64,000 nt of DNA from Heliopora coerulea. Its lineage: Eukaryota; Cnidaria; Anthozoa; Scleralcyonacea; Helioporidae. Every line of letters begins with the position of its first letter. Position 1 is the stretch's first letter. The notes under the pieces are model-generated. The model made no database searches, was not told the DNA's origin, and saw only the letters and a program-made list of their open reading frames with translations. The stretch covers positions 1,270,001 through 1,334,000 of the forward strand of contig JASJOG010000072.1 of NCBI GenBank assembly GCA_030142905.1, given 5' to 3'. Positions 1 through 8,385 of the stretch are shown in pieces. The position numbers were made by a program, and so were the translations under genes.

Positions 1-43
1 AAGAACCATAACAGTGTATAACATGTATCTATATTAGAATTAG

Positions 44-74
44 AATTCTAATTAGAAAAATTCTAATTAGAATT
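44..74. repeat. Short perfect inverted repeat, AATTCTAATTAGAA type
   Basis: The 14-base arm AATTCTAATTAGAA at 44-57 is followed by the loop AAA (58-60) and its exact reverse complement at 61-74. The neighbourhood (33-110) is built from the same ATTAGAATT words, so it is a simple-sequence palindrome-rich patch within the intron. It is probably a decayed simple repeat or the tip of a small foldback element. No function can be read from it. Confidence 0.7.
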
Positions 75-387
75 AGAATTTCGAATTCTAATAGGCATTC
101 TAATAGAAATTAGATTGATCTTTTTGCAACGAAAAGTGTTCGTCGCACGCTCTTCCCCAGTTCTCTCAAGGAGGCTGTTTAGTATGGTCTAAACGGGGAT
201 ACAGGATTCCTGTTGTAATTGTTAATTTTTATTGCTTTGAAATGACTTTCGGTCAACACTTAATAATTTTTTTTTGAGTTTCCAGTCATGACGTGGGGAA
301 TTTCTCATTTAATTTAAATTTTAGGTTGTTTAATAATGATCTGTACGGGATGGCTGCGGAATCGTATTTCTAGTTAAAATTTTAATT

Positions 388-413
388 CAAATTAGAATTC
401 TAATTCTAATTTG
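388..413. repeat. Short perfect inverted repeat, CAAATTAGAATT type
   Basis: Arm CAAATTAGAATT (388-399), two-base spacer CT, and the exact reverse complement at 402-413. It shares the TTAGAATTCTAA vocabulary of the inverted repeat at 44-74, about 330 bases upstream in the same intron. The two may be ends or pieces of one AT-rich foldback element, but the sequence between them does not prove this. Confidence 0.6.
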
Positions 414-568
414 AGTGATTTATATAGGTTCTCAACAAAATAATCGGTAGTTTAAGAGAAAATCTAGTTTAAAGTTATCGAAATATCGTGGTAAATAAGA
501 TCACATTTCCAAACTGCGTCTCGAAGCTGATTTGAATGATTAACGAGTTTGTGAATTTCATTTCTTAG

Positions 569-683
569 ACCGTGACAAATCTCCTCAAGAAAAGAAACGT
601 GAAGAGCTGTTGCTTTCCGAACTGGTTCGCTTGGTCAACAAGCGAGATGAATTGGTTAGAATCGAAGATTCCCAAGTTCAGGA
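569..683 (+). CDS. EHBP1: EHBP1-like protein, penultimate coding exon (bMERB domain part)
   Basis: Seen: an acceptor AG at 567-568, an open frame, and a consensus donor GTAAGT at 684-689. Without splicing the frame would stop at TAA right at the donor. The translation contains EKKREELLLSELVRLVNKRD then ELVRIEDSQVQ. Known: this is the pattern of the last helix of the bMERB (bivalent Mical/EHBP Rab-binding) domain, in which REELLL.ELV.LVNKRD is strongly conserved. EHBP1 links Rab8/Rab10-type GTPases and EHD proteins to actin during endocytic recycling. The exon ends after two bases of a codon, and the next exon starts with the one base needed to complete Glu. Rest of the gene lies left of the window. 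Alternatives are EHBP1L1 or a MICAL-like protein; the CaaX end in the next exon favours EHBP1/EHBP1L1. Confidence 0.85.
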
Positions 684-1395
684 GTAAGTTTGATGGTGAC
701 TTAAGTCTCTGGCTAGTTTTTGGTACCCAGACAACGGCTAAATAGAGAGTTGCGTAGACAGTTTTACCACGAAATATAAAGAGTTTACAGATTATATACT
801 GTATTTTCCCTATAAACTCCCTTGACTTTTTCAAAATTTTCCCACTTTTGGGAGGGGGGCGTTTATTCTCGAAAAAGGAAGTTTTATCAAAGAAAATTCT
901 TCCAGAACTTTCATAAACAAACCGTGGGACATCACTGCATACTCTATACTGTATTTCTTATACACAAAATAAGCTTTACAACAACATACAACATCGCGAT
1001 TGGGCAGTGTATGTTTTGTTCCACTATAGTCCTCATCCTTGAGATCATCGTTAAATAGCCTTTCTTTGTACTTGTTTTTTTTTCGGGGGGAAGCGCTTAT
1101 TCGAGAAGAGATGTTTACTGGAGCTGGGGCGTTTATTCGGAAAAATATGCTAATGTCTAAAACGCGATGAGGACAAAAATAAATTTTCCATCGAAAGGCT
1201 TTGTCGGGGTTTCAAAGTAACCGAAAATGGGTTAGAATACACAAGAAGAAACAATAAGAACACGTGTATTGGTTCATGAAAATGCGATCAAGCTCTGCGT
1301 TTTAACTCAATACCTTTCGGTTGAATGAATATTGATATAAACTGATTTGTTATAAGAAAACAGTTAACATTTTTATGTTTGCAATTTTTCTTTAG
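684..1395 (+). other. Last intron of the EHBP1-like gene
   Basis: Bounded by donor GTAAGT (684-689) and a polypyrimidine tract plus TTTAG acceptor ending at 1395. It contains G-run/T-run patches and the word GGGGCGTTTATTC twice (about 856-868 and 1126-1138), which suggests a decayed repeat. No other exon is seen; open stretches here have no recognisable content. Confidence 0.7.
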
Positions 1396-1480
1396 GGCCG
1401 AAAAAGCAGCAAAACACGTTGAACATATAGTTAGGAATACCAGAATTCCGAAAAAACAATCTGATTGCTCAATTCAGTAA
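1396..1480 (+). CDS. EHBP1: EHBP1-like protein, terminal exon with C-terminal CaaX motif
   Basis: Begins after a TTTAG acceptor; base 1396 completes the Glu codon split at 682-683, which confirms the splice phase. The exon encodes AEKAAKHVEHIVRNTRIPKK followed by QSDCSIQ and TAA at 1478-1480. The protein therefore ends in Cys-Ser-Ile-Gln, a CaaX-type prenylation box after a short Lys/Arg-rich stretch. Known: EHBP1-family proteins carry a CaaX box at the very C-terminus after the bMERB coiled coil, used for membrane attachment. The last X = Gln is the kind usually farnesylated. Compared with vertebrate EHBP1 the linker between the bMERB helix and the CaaX looks similar in length. I am confident of the family and less sure which paralogue it is. 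Confidence 0.85.
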
Positions 1481-1567
1481 CGATACCAAATATAGTATGA
1501 CAAAATTAGTATTTATATAAAAAGGCGTAAAATAACAGGCCTTAATTGCGAACAAACACATAGCATT

Positions 1568-1607
1568 ATTAAAAGTGATGTATTATATTTAATGTCATAT
1601 TAATAAA
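1568..1607 (+). promoter_or_regulatory. Candidate polyadenylation signals of the EHBP1-like gene
   Basis: ATTAAA at 1568-1573 and AATAAA at 1602-1607 lie 90-125 bases after the stop codon at 1480 in AT-rich 3' UTR-like sequence. These are the common hexamers for 3' end formation in animals. Placement is plausible, but AT-rich DNA yields such hexamers by chance. Confidence 0.4.
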
Positions 1608-1836
1608 CTAAATACACCAACGAAAGAATAATTTATGAACACGTGCTAACGTGCTCTTTGTAATGAGATGTAAAACTGGTACAATATTTCCGAACAAACT
1701 TAAAATCTATATAGATTACAAATCAATAATTATTATAAAGTATTATGTACTATGTTGCATACATTTTGTTTCTGCATTTTTTGGGCCAATATTAAATGTA
1801 TATATATATATATGTATATTGCATTTTTTACAACAG

Positions 1837-2202
1837 GTCCCGGTTGGGTCTGTCACAGAACACACAAAACATGACATAGCATACACTCTAGCAAGACGTA
1901 TATGTGCAATTGTGAAAAAGGAAAGTATCAGGGAAAAACAGTTTAAAGAACTCGAAGTATTTTTACAAAAGCAAAATTATCCAAAGGGAATAATTAAAAA
2001 AGGAATTGAAAAAGCAGAAAGATTAACAGTCACGGACCTGAGATCAACTAAACAAAAACTGGAAATCAACAAAACCCTTCCTTTGGTCATTACGCGTAAT
2101 CCCAATAACCCACGCATTGTCGGCATGGTAAAGGACAGTTTAAAACTCCTTTCAAATTCACCTGAGATGAAAAACCTACTAGAAGAAGTTAAGAAGGAAT
2201 AG
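1837..2202 (+). pseudogene. Penelope-like element: C-terminal part of reverse transcriptase ORF (5'-truncated)
   Basis: The frame is open from 1651, but element-like content starts near 1837, directly after an AT-repeat and a CAACAG that could act as an acceptor. It contains the signature HDIAYTLARRICAIV, then a FLQKQNYP..II..GI.KA block, then LPLVITRNPNNPRI and a final LLSNSPEMKNLL. Known: Penelope-like retroelements (and their cnidarian relatives) have, after the RT core, an I.[YF].LARRIC.IV helix, a [YF]P...I..GI.[KR]A block, and a T.NPNNP....I motif. The RT catalytic core is absent upstream and TAG follows at 2200-2202, so this is a truncated fragment. A GIY-YIG remnant lies just beyond it on the other strand. 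Confidence 0.7.
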
Positions 2203-2305
2203 GTTAAGATGGAACACATTAACCATTTGTAGTACAAGATGTCTCCCTTTCATCAGGAAAATCAACTGGTGTAAATCGGAGTAAAATCAAATTGTCAGGT
2301 ATGGA

Positions 2306-2530
2306 TTAAAGAGTTAATTCAAACGGGTGAGCTGCATTAATTTCATCATTTTCCAGTCGAGCTTGTGGCAAGGATTTTTGGCAATATGTCAATCCAGTTT
2401 TGATTGCTTCTTAGGTTTTCACGTTCTTTGTGATGGCTATTAAAATTTCTAGTTGTTTCACCCACATAAGCTGCCATACATGATGTACATGTACCATTTT
2501 ATACCAAAACTCAAACTGGACTTAATTCAA
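2306..2530 (-). pseudogene. Penelope-like element: GIY-YIG endonuclease remnant (degenerate)
   Basis: Read on the minus strand, about 2500 down to 2380 gives NGTCTSCMAAYVGETTRNFN, followed by HHKERENLRSNQNWIDIL. Further on QARLENDEINAAHPFELTL comes before a stop at 2306-2308. The C..C-x-x-YVGET.R arrangement and the later [QR].RLE..E tail match the GIY-YIG endonuclease that Penelope-like elements carry at the C-terminus. In-frame stops upstream (e.g. around 2510-2520) and a frame change between the blocks show decay. It points the opposite way to the RT-tail fragment at 1837-2202, so these are either two insertions or one internally inverted copy. Confidence 0.5.
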
Positions 2531-2799
2531 AACAAATGAATGCATTCCATCATAAATTTTTCCCTGGATGTATTTCATAAGTATATAACCACATAAATTC
2601 AACTTCCAGCCAGACAAGTTTTTCAGGATAAAATCTCTGAACGCATGAATTCTTTAGAAAGCTTGAATGAACTCATTCTAATACTGTGTTGCTTTTCTTT
2701 TTTCCAGAAAGTCTTTGATGACCATACTTCTGGTAAGCTGGGTGTTCCTTCCACGGCAAACCATGTTGTAAAAAACCACGACCAGCCAACAACTTAGAA
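2531..2799. other. Intergenic, nothing recognised
   Basis: AT-rich sequence between the GIY-YIG remnant and the foldback repeat. It holds the left copy of a 12-base direct repeat AAACCATGTTGT (2758-2769) that flanks the foldback. No coding content seen. Confidence 0.4.
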
Positions 2800-2947
2800 A
2801 AGTATAAAATAAAAATTCCGAAAAATAGACATCTTGGAAAAACTCAAGATATGAGTCAAAACAAGACAGTCTCATATACTCAACTTGTTTTGACTCATGT
2901 CTTGAGTTTTTCCAAAATGTCTTTATTTTTTTGAATTTGTTTTATTT
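2800..2947. repeat. Foldback (MITE-like) element with long imperfect inverted arms
   Basis: The core arms are 2828-2865 and 2884-2921: 38 bases each with two mismatches, separated by 18 bases. Similarity continues outward with small indels to roughly 2800 and 2947. A 12-base direct repeat AAACCATGTTGT lies outside the arms at 2758-2769 and 2949-2960, and could be a target-site duplication or coincidence because the left copy is not flush with the arm. Non-autonomous foldback DNA elements have this form. An open frame on the minus strand across the left arm (2678-2875) is a by-product. Confidence 0.65.
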
Positions 2948-3051
2948 TAAACCATGTTGTTGGATGTGACATTGGTCAGATACATCAACGTGCTGGCTAT
3001 AATGCCATGAGTCCTTGACATCTGTATGTGTGATGAACCAGTTAGACACTA

Positions 3052-3082
3052 TTTTGTATTCCAATGTTATTGGAATACAAAA
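3052..3082. repeat. Perfect 14-bp hairpin
   Basis: TTTTGTATTCCAAT at 3052-3065, loop GTT, exact reverse complement at 3069-3082. Flanks are weakly symmetric (CACTA / CTATC). Short foldback or hairpin; function unknown. Confidence 0.65.
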
Positions 3083-4284
3083 CTATCAGCAAACATTATA
3101 ATTATATGCAAATGTTTCAGACCTAATCTGGAATGTTTAACATTGAGTAATTTAGAGTTGCTGTTGAGGTCAAAATTGATGTTTGAAATGACTTTGGTTT
3201 TATTAAGCAGCATTATCAGTTCCTGGCACCTCAGGTGAGGCTTCTGTTACCCCACCATTTTTTTTCTGATATTAATGCAACCCTGTAATGGACTGTCCTT
3301 CCCTGTACACTTCAAATATTCATATTTCACAGGTTGTACAAACCTTTGATGTATCATGGCATCAAATGTAATTACTGGTATGTAATTACAAAATTAAGCT
3401 AGTTGTACAATATTATATAGGCTTTTTATTATTTTAAAATTAAATAGAAATGTTCATATTGTGGAAATAAAATGATGAAAAAAGTTCTGTTTTTGGTGGA
3501 ATATCACCATGAGCCCAGTGAGGATGACAAATTTCTTGATTGGCATAATGGCATCCATCAATTGCAGTATAGTTCTGTAGGTTTATTTTAGAATAACAGC
3601 ATCTGTTAATGATGTGAAAATATGAAAGTAATCTATGTTCAAAGTATTTTTTTAATATAATATATTTGGTTTTTTTGGTATAATACATAATAACTAGGTT
3701 ACTTGAAGCCTCAATCCTATATTTGTCTACACCGACCCAGAAATAGCGGGCTCAATTACCCTCGAACTAAATTATGCTTGCATTGTATTGAAGAAGGTCC
3801 AAATTTTGCAACTTGTTCATCGACTTTTAAGCCGTGCAACAATTGTTAAGCGAGGAGTAATCTTGCCGTTTAGTATGTTTACTTTCTGGAAGGCAATACC
3901 ACGTCGTCATTGGAAGAAGAGTGGCGTTAGTATTCCCTGGAAAAACATGAAACCACTCAATTTTTTCGTCGGCAAACCAGATTATTCCAACTATAAAGAG
4001 CTGAATTTGCCCCTTGAATTTTTCCTAGAAAGTGCAACCATGTAGCCAGGTGATTCCATCAATCCAGTTTCAGGTCCACCAACAGAGATTTTGCAGGTGA
4101 GGTTTTCGGTTACAAGTATTGTGCACAACTAAATGCAAAAAATGGAAAATCCAGCTGCATGTAATTAGCATTTGTTCTTGTACTATTTAGCTTCTTGAGA
4201 AGTGAAGACTGCTTATTGATACTATGAAATATCCATATAATGATGTTGAAATGTGGTAGAGAAGAAAGTATGAAGCATGAAACA
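3083..4284. other. Intergenic, no supported gene
   Basis: AT-rich DNA. TGTAATTAC occurs twice within about 20 bases near 3366-3390. A modest open frame at 3788-4045 has no recognisable domain and is followed after its stop by a donor-like CAG/GTGAGG at about 4095-4103. It may hide a decayed or unannotated exon, but nothing supports a product. Confidence 0.35.
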
Positions 4285-4365
4285 CTATTTCAGAATCATC
4301 CTTGGTATTATGAAACTATAACTTCACAATTGTTTCATAATACCCTGAGGATGATTCTGAAATAG
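4285..4365. repeat. Foldback repeat with ~32-bp arms
   Basis: The left arm 4285-4316 (CTATTTCAGAATCATCC start) is the reverse complement of 4332-4365 apart from a two-base insertion in the right arm (ACCAAGG versus ACCCTGAGG). The loop is 15 bases. This looks like a small foldback transposon or a hairpin made by inverted duplication. It is unrelated in sequence to the foldback at 2800-2947. Confidence 0.7.
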
Positions 4366-4459
4366 AATTGAAACACTGCACGTCCATCCTCATGGACAGC
4401 ATTGTCACAAGAATATCTTGTGCACTTAAATTCGATAAAACTCGCCTTCAATCCCTGTG

Positions 4460-4531
4460 GACTCAATAGCTCAACAGGTAGAGCAGCAGACGGGTATCCT
4501 GAAGGTGTGAGTTCAAATCCTGCTCAAGTCA
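4460..4531 (+). repeat. tRNA-derived sequence (SINE head or tRNA pseudogene)
   Basis: The segment has a textbook RNA polymerase III A box TAGCTCAACAGG (4467-4478) and a B box AGTTCAAATCC (4510-4520) at tRNA-like spacing. The D stem GCTC/GAGC is intact. The ends GACTCAA and TCAAGTC pair with two mismatches. The anticodon stem is reduced to about three pairs and the T stem is poorly paired, so it is not a working tRNA. A tRNA-related head followed by unrelated sequence (ATTTTTCAGTTGACTTTGG) is typical of a SINE. The 3' end of the element cannot be fixed; an A-rich run at 4982-4993 is one possible tail. Confidence 0.6.
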
Positions 4532-5476
4532 ACATTTTTCAGTTGACTTTGGCAGTGTAGGTTAACTATGAAACACACCAGTTAACTGGATTGTGAAGGA
4601 ATGGTATCTAAGCAATAAGCATCCCTGATATATAAGCTATGGCAAAACCAAGACTTGTATCATCCAAGTATTGGAGGTAAGACTGTAACACTTAATAATG
4701 ATGTTTAACTGGACTTTCAAATGTCTCACCCTGGTGATAAGATCATATGACATTAACCAAAGTAAACATGAACATGTTTGGGACATGTTCGGATTGAAGG
4801 ACATAATTATTCTAGATAAAAGTACTTGTACTGCCAAAAAGTAACAACTGTTCTATAAATAAACTAAAGCAAAAATCATGGCCTGTTTGTATAGAATTGA
4901 TGTGTGCATATTGAAGACCTGGGAAAACTGTGAAACATTGTTTCAGGAGTGTTGTTGCTGGCAAGGTTATGATGCATGAGTAAAAAAAAAAAATAGACTG
5001 TTGTAATGTACAGTAGCTTGTGTCTGATGAGGGATTTTTTATCAGCTTGTGGTAAATTAGAATTCTTTCAATACAGGCATTGTATACAGTTTATGATATG
5101 GTCTACACCATTATTTTTACCTAGTTGTCTAATCCAGGTATTCACTAAAGTGGGTGATACCCTCAAGTGGTCTACTAGCCGTATCTTTAATACTGTTAAA
5201 TCATTAAGGCACTGAAGAGTTAAAAAATAGAAAAAGAATTAGAGATATACAGTGTCCAAAGGAGCCTGTTCCTAGCTAACGTCGATGCGCCATACTTCAA
5301 ATGGCAGAAAAACAGATAATTTCATGTAAGTTTGCCTTGTACTTCAGCATTTAGTAATTGAGTTGAACCCATGTTTTCAGATCATTAATCAAATTTATCA
5401 TTTGTGGAGAAGTTGGAGACCACCACTGCTTGCAAAAATAAATTATTGTTGACAGTGTTTCTTCATTTATGTTTAG
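4532..5476. other. Intergenic or intronic, nothing firmly recognised
   Basis: AT-rich sequence possibly containing the body of the SINE that starts at 4460, with an A-run at 4982-4993. Several short open frames are present on both strands, none with recognisable content. If the small exon at 5477 is real, part of this is its upstream intron. Confidence 0.3.
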
Positions 5477-5619
5477 GAACAGGAAAGGCATACACTCCAT
5501 TGATGTACATGGCTACAGAAAAACAAGATGGGAAAGGTGTTGAAGTAGTGTATTTTAGACAAAAACCTTGTGGAAAATGCGATTTAGGACAAAATCATGG
5601 AACACATAAAGCACAATGA
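5477..5619 (+). CDS. Possible terminal exon of an unidentified protein
   Basis: A pyrimidine-rich stretch ending TTTATGTTTAG (acceptor AG at 5475-5476) is followed by an open frame encoding TGKAYTPLMYMATEKQDGKG, then VEVVYFRQKPCGKCDLGQN and a short His/Lys tail, with TGA at 5617-5619. The composition looks protein-like (balanced residues, a CGKC pair) and differs from the random frames nearby. ATTAAA occurs near 5802. I do not recognise the family. It could be a decayed gene end or a retroelement piece, and no matching upstream exon is identified. Confidence 0.25.
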
Positions 5620-5935
5620 AATGCAGCATTTGAAACAAAAGGCTTGTAGAATCGTACCAGTAAAAGTTTGCTGACAACGCATGTATCCCACCCTTTGTTT
5701 GGAGTGTTTTATTGTAATATACTCGCATGCATCCCTCTTTGCTTTCAAAGATTAATGTTGTGCATCCGGGGTCCCTTGCTGTATGTAAAGTATAAATGAC
5801 CTAATTAAATGTCCTAACCATAAGTACAAGAGCAAGAAAAGGCTAGTCATATTAGCTGAATTGATCGGGTTTAAGATACGTCGTTGGCTAGGCTGATGCG
5901 ATTAGGACACAAGAGATTGATGGAAAGAAAGAAGA
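5620..5935. other. Intergenic, nothing recognised
   Basis: Possible 3' UTR of the uncertain exon at 5477-5619, with an ATTAAA near 5802. No other coding or RNA feature seen. Confidence 0.3.
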
Positions 5936-5943
5936 TTGATAGA

Positions 5944-5982
5944 ACGGCAGGCAGGTAGGTAGGTAGATAGGAGGGTAGGTAT
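5944..5982. repeat. Short tandem repeat of GGCA/GGTA units
   Basis: Imperfect tetranucleotide run (CGGCAGGCAGGTAGGTAGG then TAGATAGGAGGGTAGGTATG), a common kind of microsatellite. Confidence 0.6.
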
Positions 5983-6019
5983 GTGTATACGCAGACATAT
6001 GTTCGTGTATTCACATATA

Positions 6020-6315
6020 AGATACACTGTTGTTTTTGGGGGGAGAAGGGACGAACAGGTTGTGTACCGCTCCTGTAGCAGGAGGTCTACTGGTCGGCTT
6101 AAAAAGCCCAAGTGTGCCAGGAGTAGTCCCAGGGAAGTCGATACCTTCACGTGGTTCCCCCTGTTCTCACTAAAATCGACTACCGAAAAGCGGATTGGTT
6201 GCGCTATAACCACCGCCCAGCTATGGCTTAAACAGCAGTGTCATGAATGGTAAATGTAGCAGATGACTTCATGAGACCACCGTCCATCCAGTTTTACCAC
6301 TGTGCAGGGCGTGAT
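6020..6315. other. GC-richer block, probably mobile-element derived
   Basis: Base composition rises sharply relative to both flanks, starting at a TTTTTGGGGGGAGAAGGGAC stretch, and leads straight into the 94-bp tandem repeat. Open frames on both strands (for example 5981-6253) have no recognisable domain. The block has the look of the untranslated leader of a non-LTR retroelement, but I cannot show this from sequence alone. Confidence 0.3.
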
Positions 6316-6690
6316 GCGTTAATGGCGGCCATTTGATAACTTCGATGGATGATTTGGTCATCGCCTTTAGTATCTTACATTATCTGTCTTCACTGTCTCC
6401 GCTTTGGTGCGTTAATGGCGGCCTTTTTGATAAATTTGATGGATGATTTGGTCATCGCCTTGAGTATCTTACATTATCTGTCTTCACTGTCTCCGCTTTG
6501 GTGCGTTAATGGCGGCCTTTTTGATAAATTTGATGGATGATTTGGTCATCGCCTTGAGTATCTTACATTATCTGTCTTCACTGTCTCTGCTTTGGTGCGT
6601 TAATGGCGGCCTTTTTTATAAATTTGATGGACGATTAGGTACTCACCTGGAGTATTGAAGTATCTGGCTTTACTGTCTACGCTTACGTTG
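6316..6690. repeat. 94-bp minisatellite, four copies
   Basis: The word GCGTTAATGGCGGCC recurs at 6316, 6409, 6503 and 6597, giving periods of 93, 94 and 94 bases. The second and third copies are almost identical (one substitution near 6587). The first and fourth are diverged at their outer ends. Each unit contains GATGGATGATTTGGTCATCG. An open frame that spans two units (6349-6540) is a by-product. Confidence 0.9.
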
Positions 6691-6879
6691 TTGTGAAGAT
6701 TGCTGTCAGCTCTCTACCACGTGGTGCGACGATGGATGTTTTCTTGTCCTACTGCATCGATCGCATTTCACGCTGAGTCCGATGGCAGTGGGTTATTCAA
6801 GGAGGTATAAGCTAGCAACCTGGAAATAACACTAAATAATTTAGCTTTACCTTTGAGTCATTCGAGTCCGAAATTTATT
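6691..6879. other. Spacer between minisatellite and satellite edge
   Basis: No repeat, gene or RNA recognised. It contains CACGTG at about 6718-6723. Confidence 0.4.
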
Positions 6880-8385
6880 TCAATTTTCACAATCGAAAAA
6901 TTTCGCAAAAAGTAAAGGGTTAACCCACAGTTTTTGACGATTTTTCGACCAATTCGGAAGTTTCAAAATAAGCTGAAAATATAAAAGTTCAGCCAAAGGG
7001 AAGTAATTTGGCATTGATTTCAGCAGGTTTAGTCTAAAATTGTGAATTCTGGAGATTGAGAAATTTCGAAAAACAGTAAAGGCGGTTAACCCACGGTTTT
7101 TGACGATTTATCTACCAATCTGGAAGCTTTGAAATAAGCTCAAACTATGAAAGATTAGCCAAAGTAAAGCAGTTTGGCATTTATTTGGGTGGTTTTAGGC
7201 TAAAATTTTGGTGAAGTTTCCAGGTCGAAATATTTCGAAATAAAGTCAAGGGGTTAGCCCACGCTTTTTCACGTTTTTTCGACAAATTTGGAGCTTTCGA
7301 AATAAGCTCAAAATATGTAAAATGAGCCAAAGGAGAGTAATTTGGCATTCATTTCCGTTTGTTTAGGCTAAAATTTAGGTCAATTTTCCAGGTCGAAATA
7401 TTTCCGAAAAAAGTAAAGGGATTAACCAACGGTTTTTGACGATTTTCCGGCCAATTTGGAAGTTTCGAAATAAGCTAAAAATATGTATAATGATCCAAAG
7501 GAAATTAATTTGACATTGATTTCAGTAGGTTTAGGCCAATATAGTGGTGAATTCTGAGGATTGAGAAATTTCGAGAAAAAGTATAGGGGCTAACCCGTGG
7601 TTTTTTACGATTTTTTGACATATTTGGAAGTTTCGAAATAAGCTGAAAATATCAAAATTCAGCAAAAGGAAAGTAATTTGGCATTGATTTGAGTAGGTTT
7701 AAGTTAATATTGTGCTGAATTCTGGCGGTCGAGAAATTTCGAAAAAAAGTAAAGGAGTTAACCCACGGTTTTTGACGATTTTTCAACCAATTTGGAAGTT
7801 TGGAAATAAGCTGAAAATATGAAAGATTACCCTAGGGAAAGTAGTTTCTAATTCGTTTTGGTAGGTTTAGGCTAGTATTGTGCTGAATGCTGGAGTTCGA
7901 AAAATTTCGAAACAAAGCAAAGAGGCTAACCCACGGTTTTCGACGGTTATTCAGCCAATTTGGAAGTTTCGAAGTAACCATAAAATATCAAAGTTCAGCA
8001 AAATAAAAGTAGTTTGGCATTGATTTCAGTAGGTTAAGGCTAATATTCTACTAAATTCTGGAGGTTGAGAAATTTCGAAAACAATTTGGAACAATTTCGA
8101 AATAAGCTGAAAATATCAAAGTTCAACCAAAGGAAACTACTTTCGCTTTTCTGTTCCTTTTGCCTAAAGCTCCGGTGAATTTTCGACATTGAAAAATTTC
8201 GGAAAAAACTAAAAGGATTAACCCACGGTTTTTGATGATTTTTCAACCTATTTTAAAGTTTCAAAATAAGCTAAGAATATCAAAAATTACCCGAAAGAAA
8301 CTACTTTGGCATTGATTTCAGTCATTTTAAGGGAAAATTAAGGCTACTATTTGAGGTCGACAAATATCGAAACAAAGCAAAGGGG
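6880..8385. repeat. Divergent edge monomers of the 168-bp satellite
   Basis: The dyad core GTTAACC or a close variant recurs with first T at 6920, 7086, 7254, 7422, 7590, 7758, 7926, 8218 and 8386. The spacings are 166, 168, 168, 168, 168, 168, 292 and 168 bases. The 292-base step is two monomers with a 44-base deletion around 8085. These monomers keep TTTTTGACGATTTTTCGACC and TTTCGAAATAAGCT but differ from the core array and from one another at many sites. The half of the unit carrying GGCATTGATTTCAGTAGG is the most changed. This is the usual picture at a satellite edge: old, unhomogenised copies outside the exchange zone. Confidence 0.9.

Larger units (their letters stand above)
1..568 (+). 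other. Intron (3' part) of the EHBP1-like gene
   Basis: This stretch precedes an exon that begins after a TTTCTTAG acceptor at 561-568, so it is read as intron of the same gene. It is AT-rich and contains two AATT-type inverted repeats listed separately (44-74 and 388-413). I see no further exon in it. Confidence 0.6.

Noticed and set aside
565..1058. Open frames on either strand at 565-834 (minus) and 822-1058 (plus)
   Set aside because: The first is antisense to the EHBP1-like exon; the second lies in its intron and has no recognisable content.
1651..1836. N-terminal extension of the Penelope-like fragment
   Set aside because: AT-rich, includes a TA dinucleotide run, and has no RT-core motif; open by chance upstream of the recognisable part.
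3788..4045. 85-codon open frame as a gene
   Set aside because: No recognisable domain, no convincing upstream exon, stop before the donor-like site; kept only as part of an unassigned interval.
4460..4531. Functional tRNA gene
   Set aside because: Acceptor, anticodon and T stems are mispaired, and no clear anticodon loop forms.
5902..6253. Overlapping open frames on both strands in the GC-richer block
   Set aside because: Opposite-strand frames cover the same DNA, neither has recognisable content, and the block resembles untranslated mobile-element sequence.
6349..6540. Small open frame in the 94-bp minisatellite
   Set aside because: It simply spans two repeat units and ends when the repeat's frame changes.
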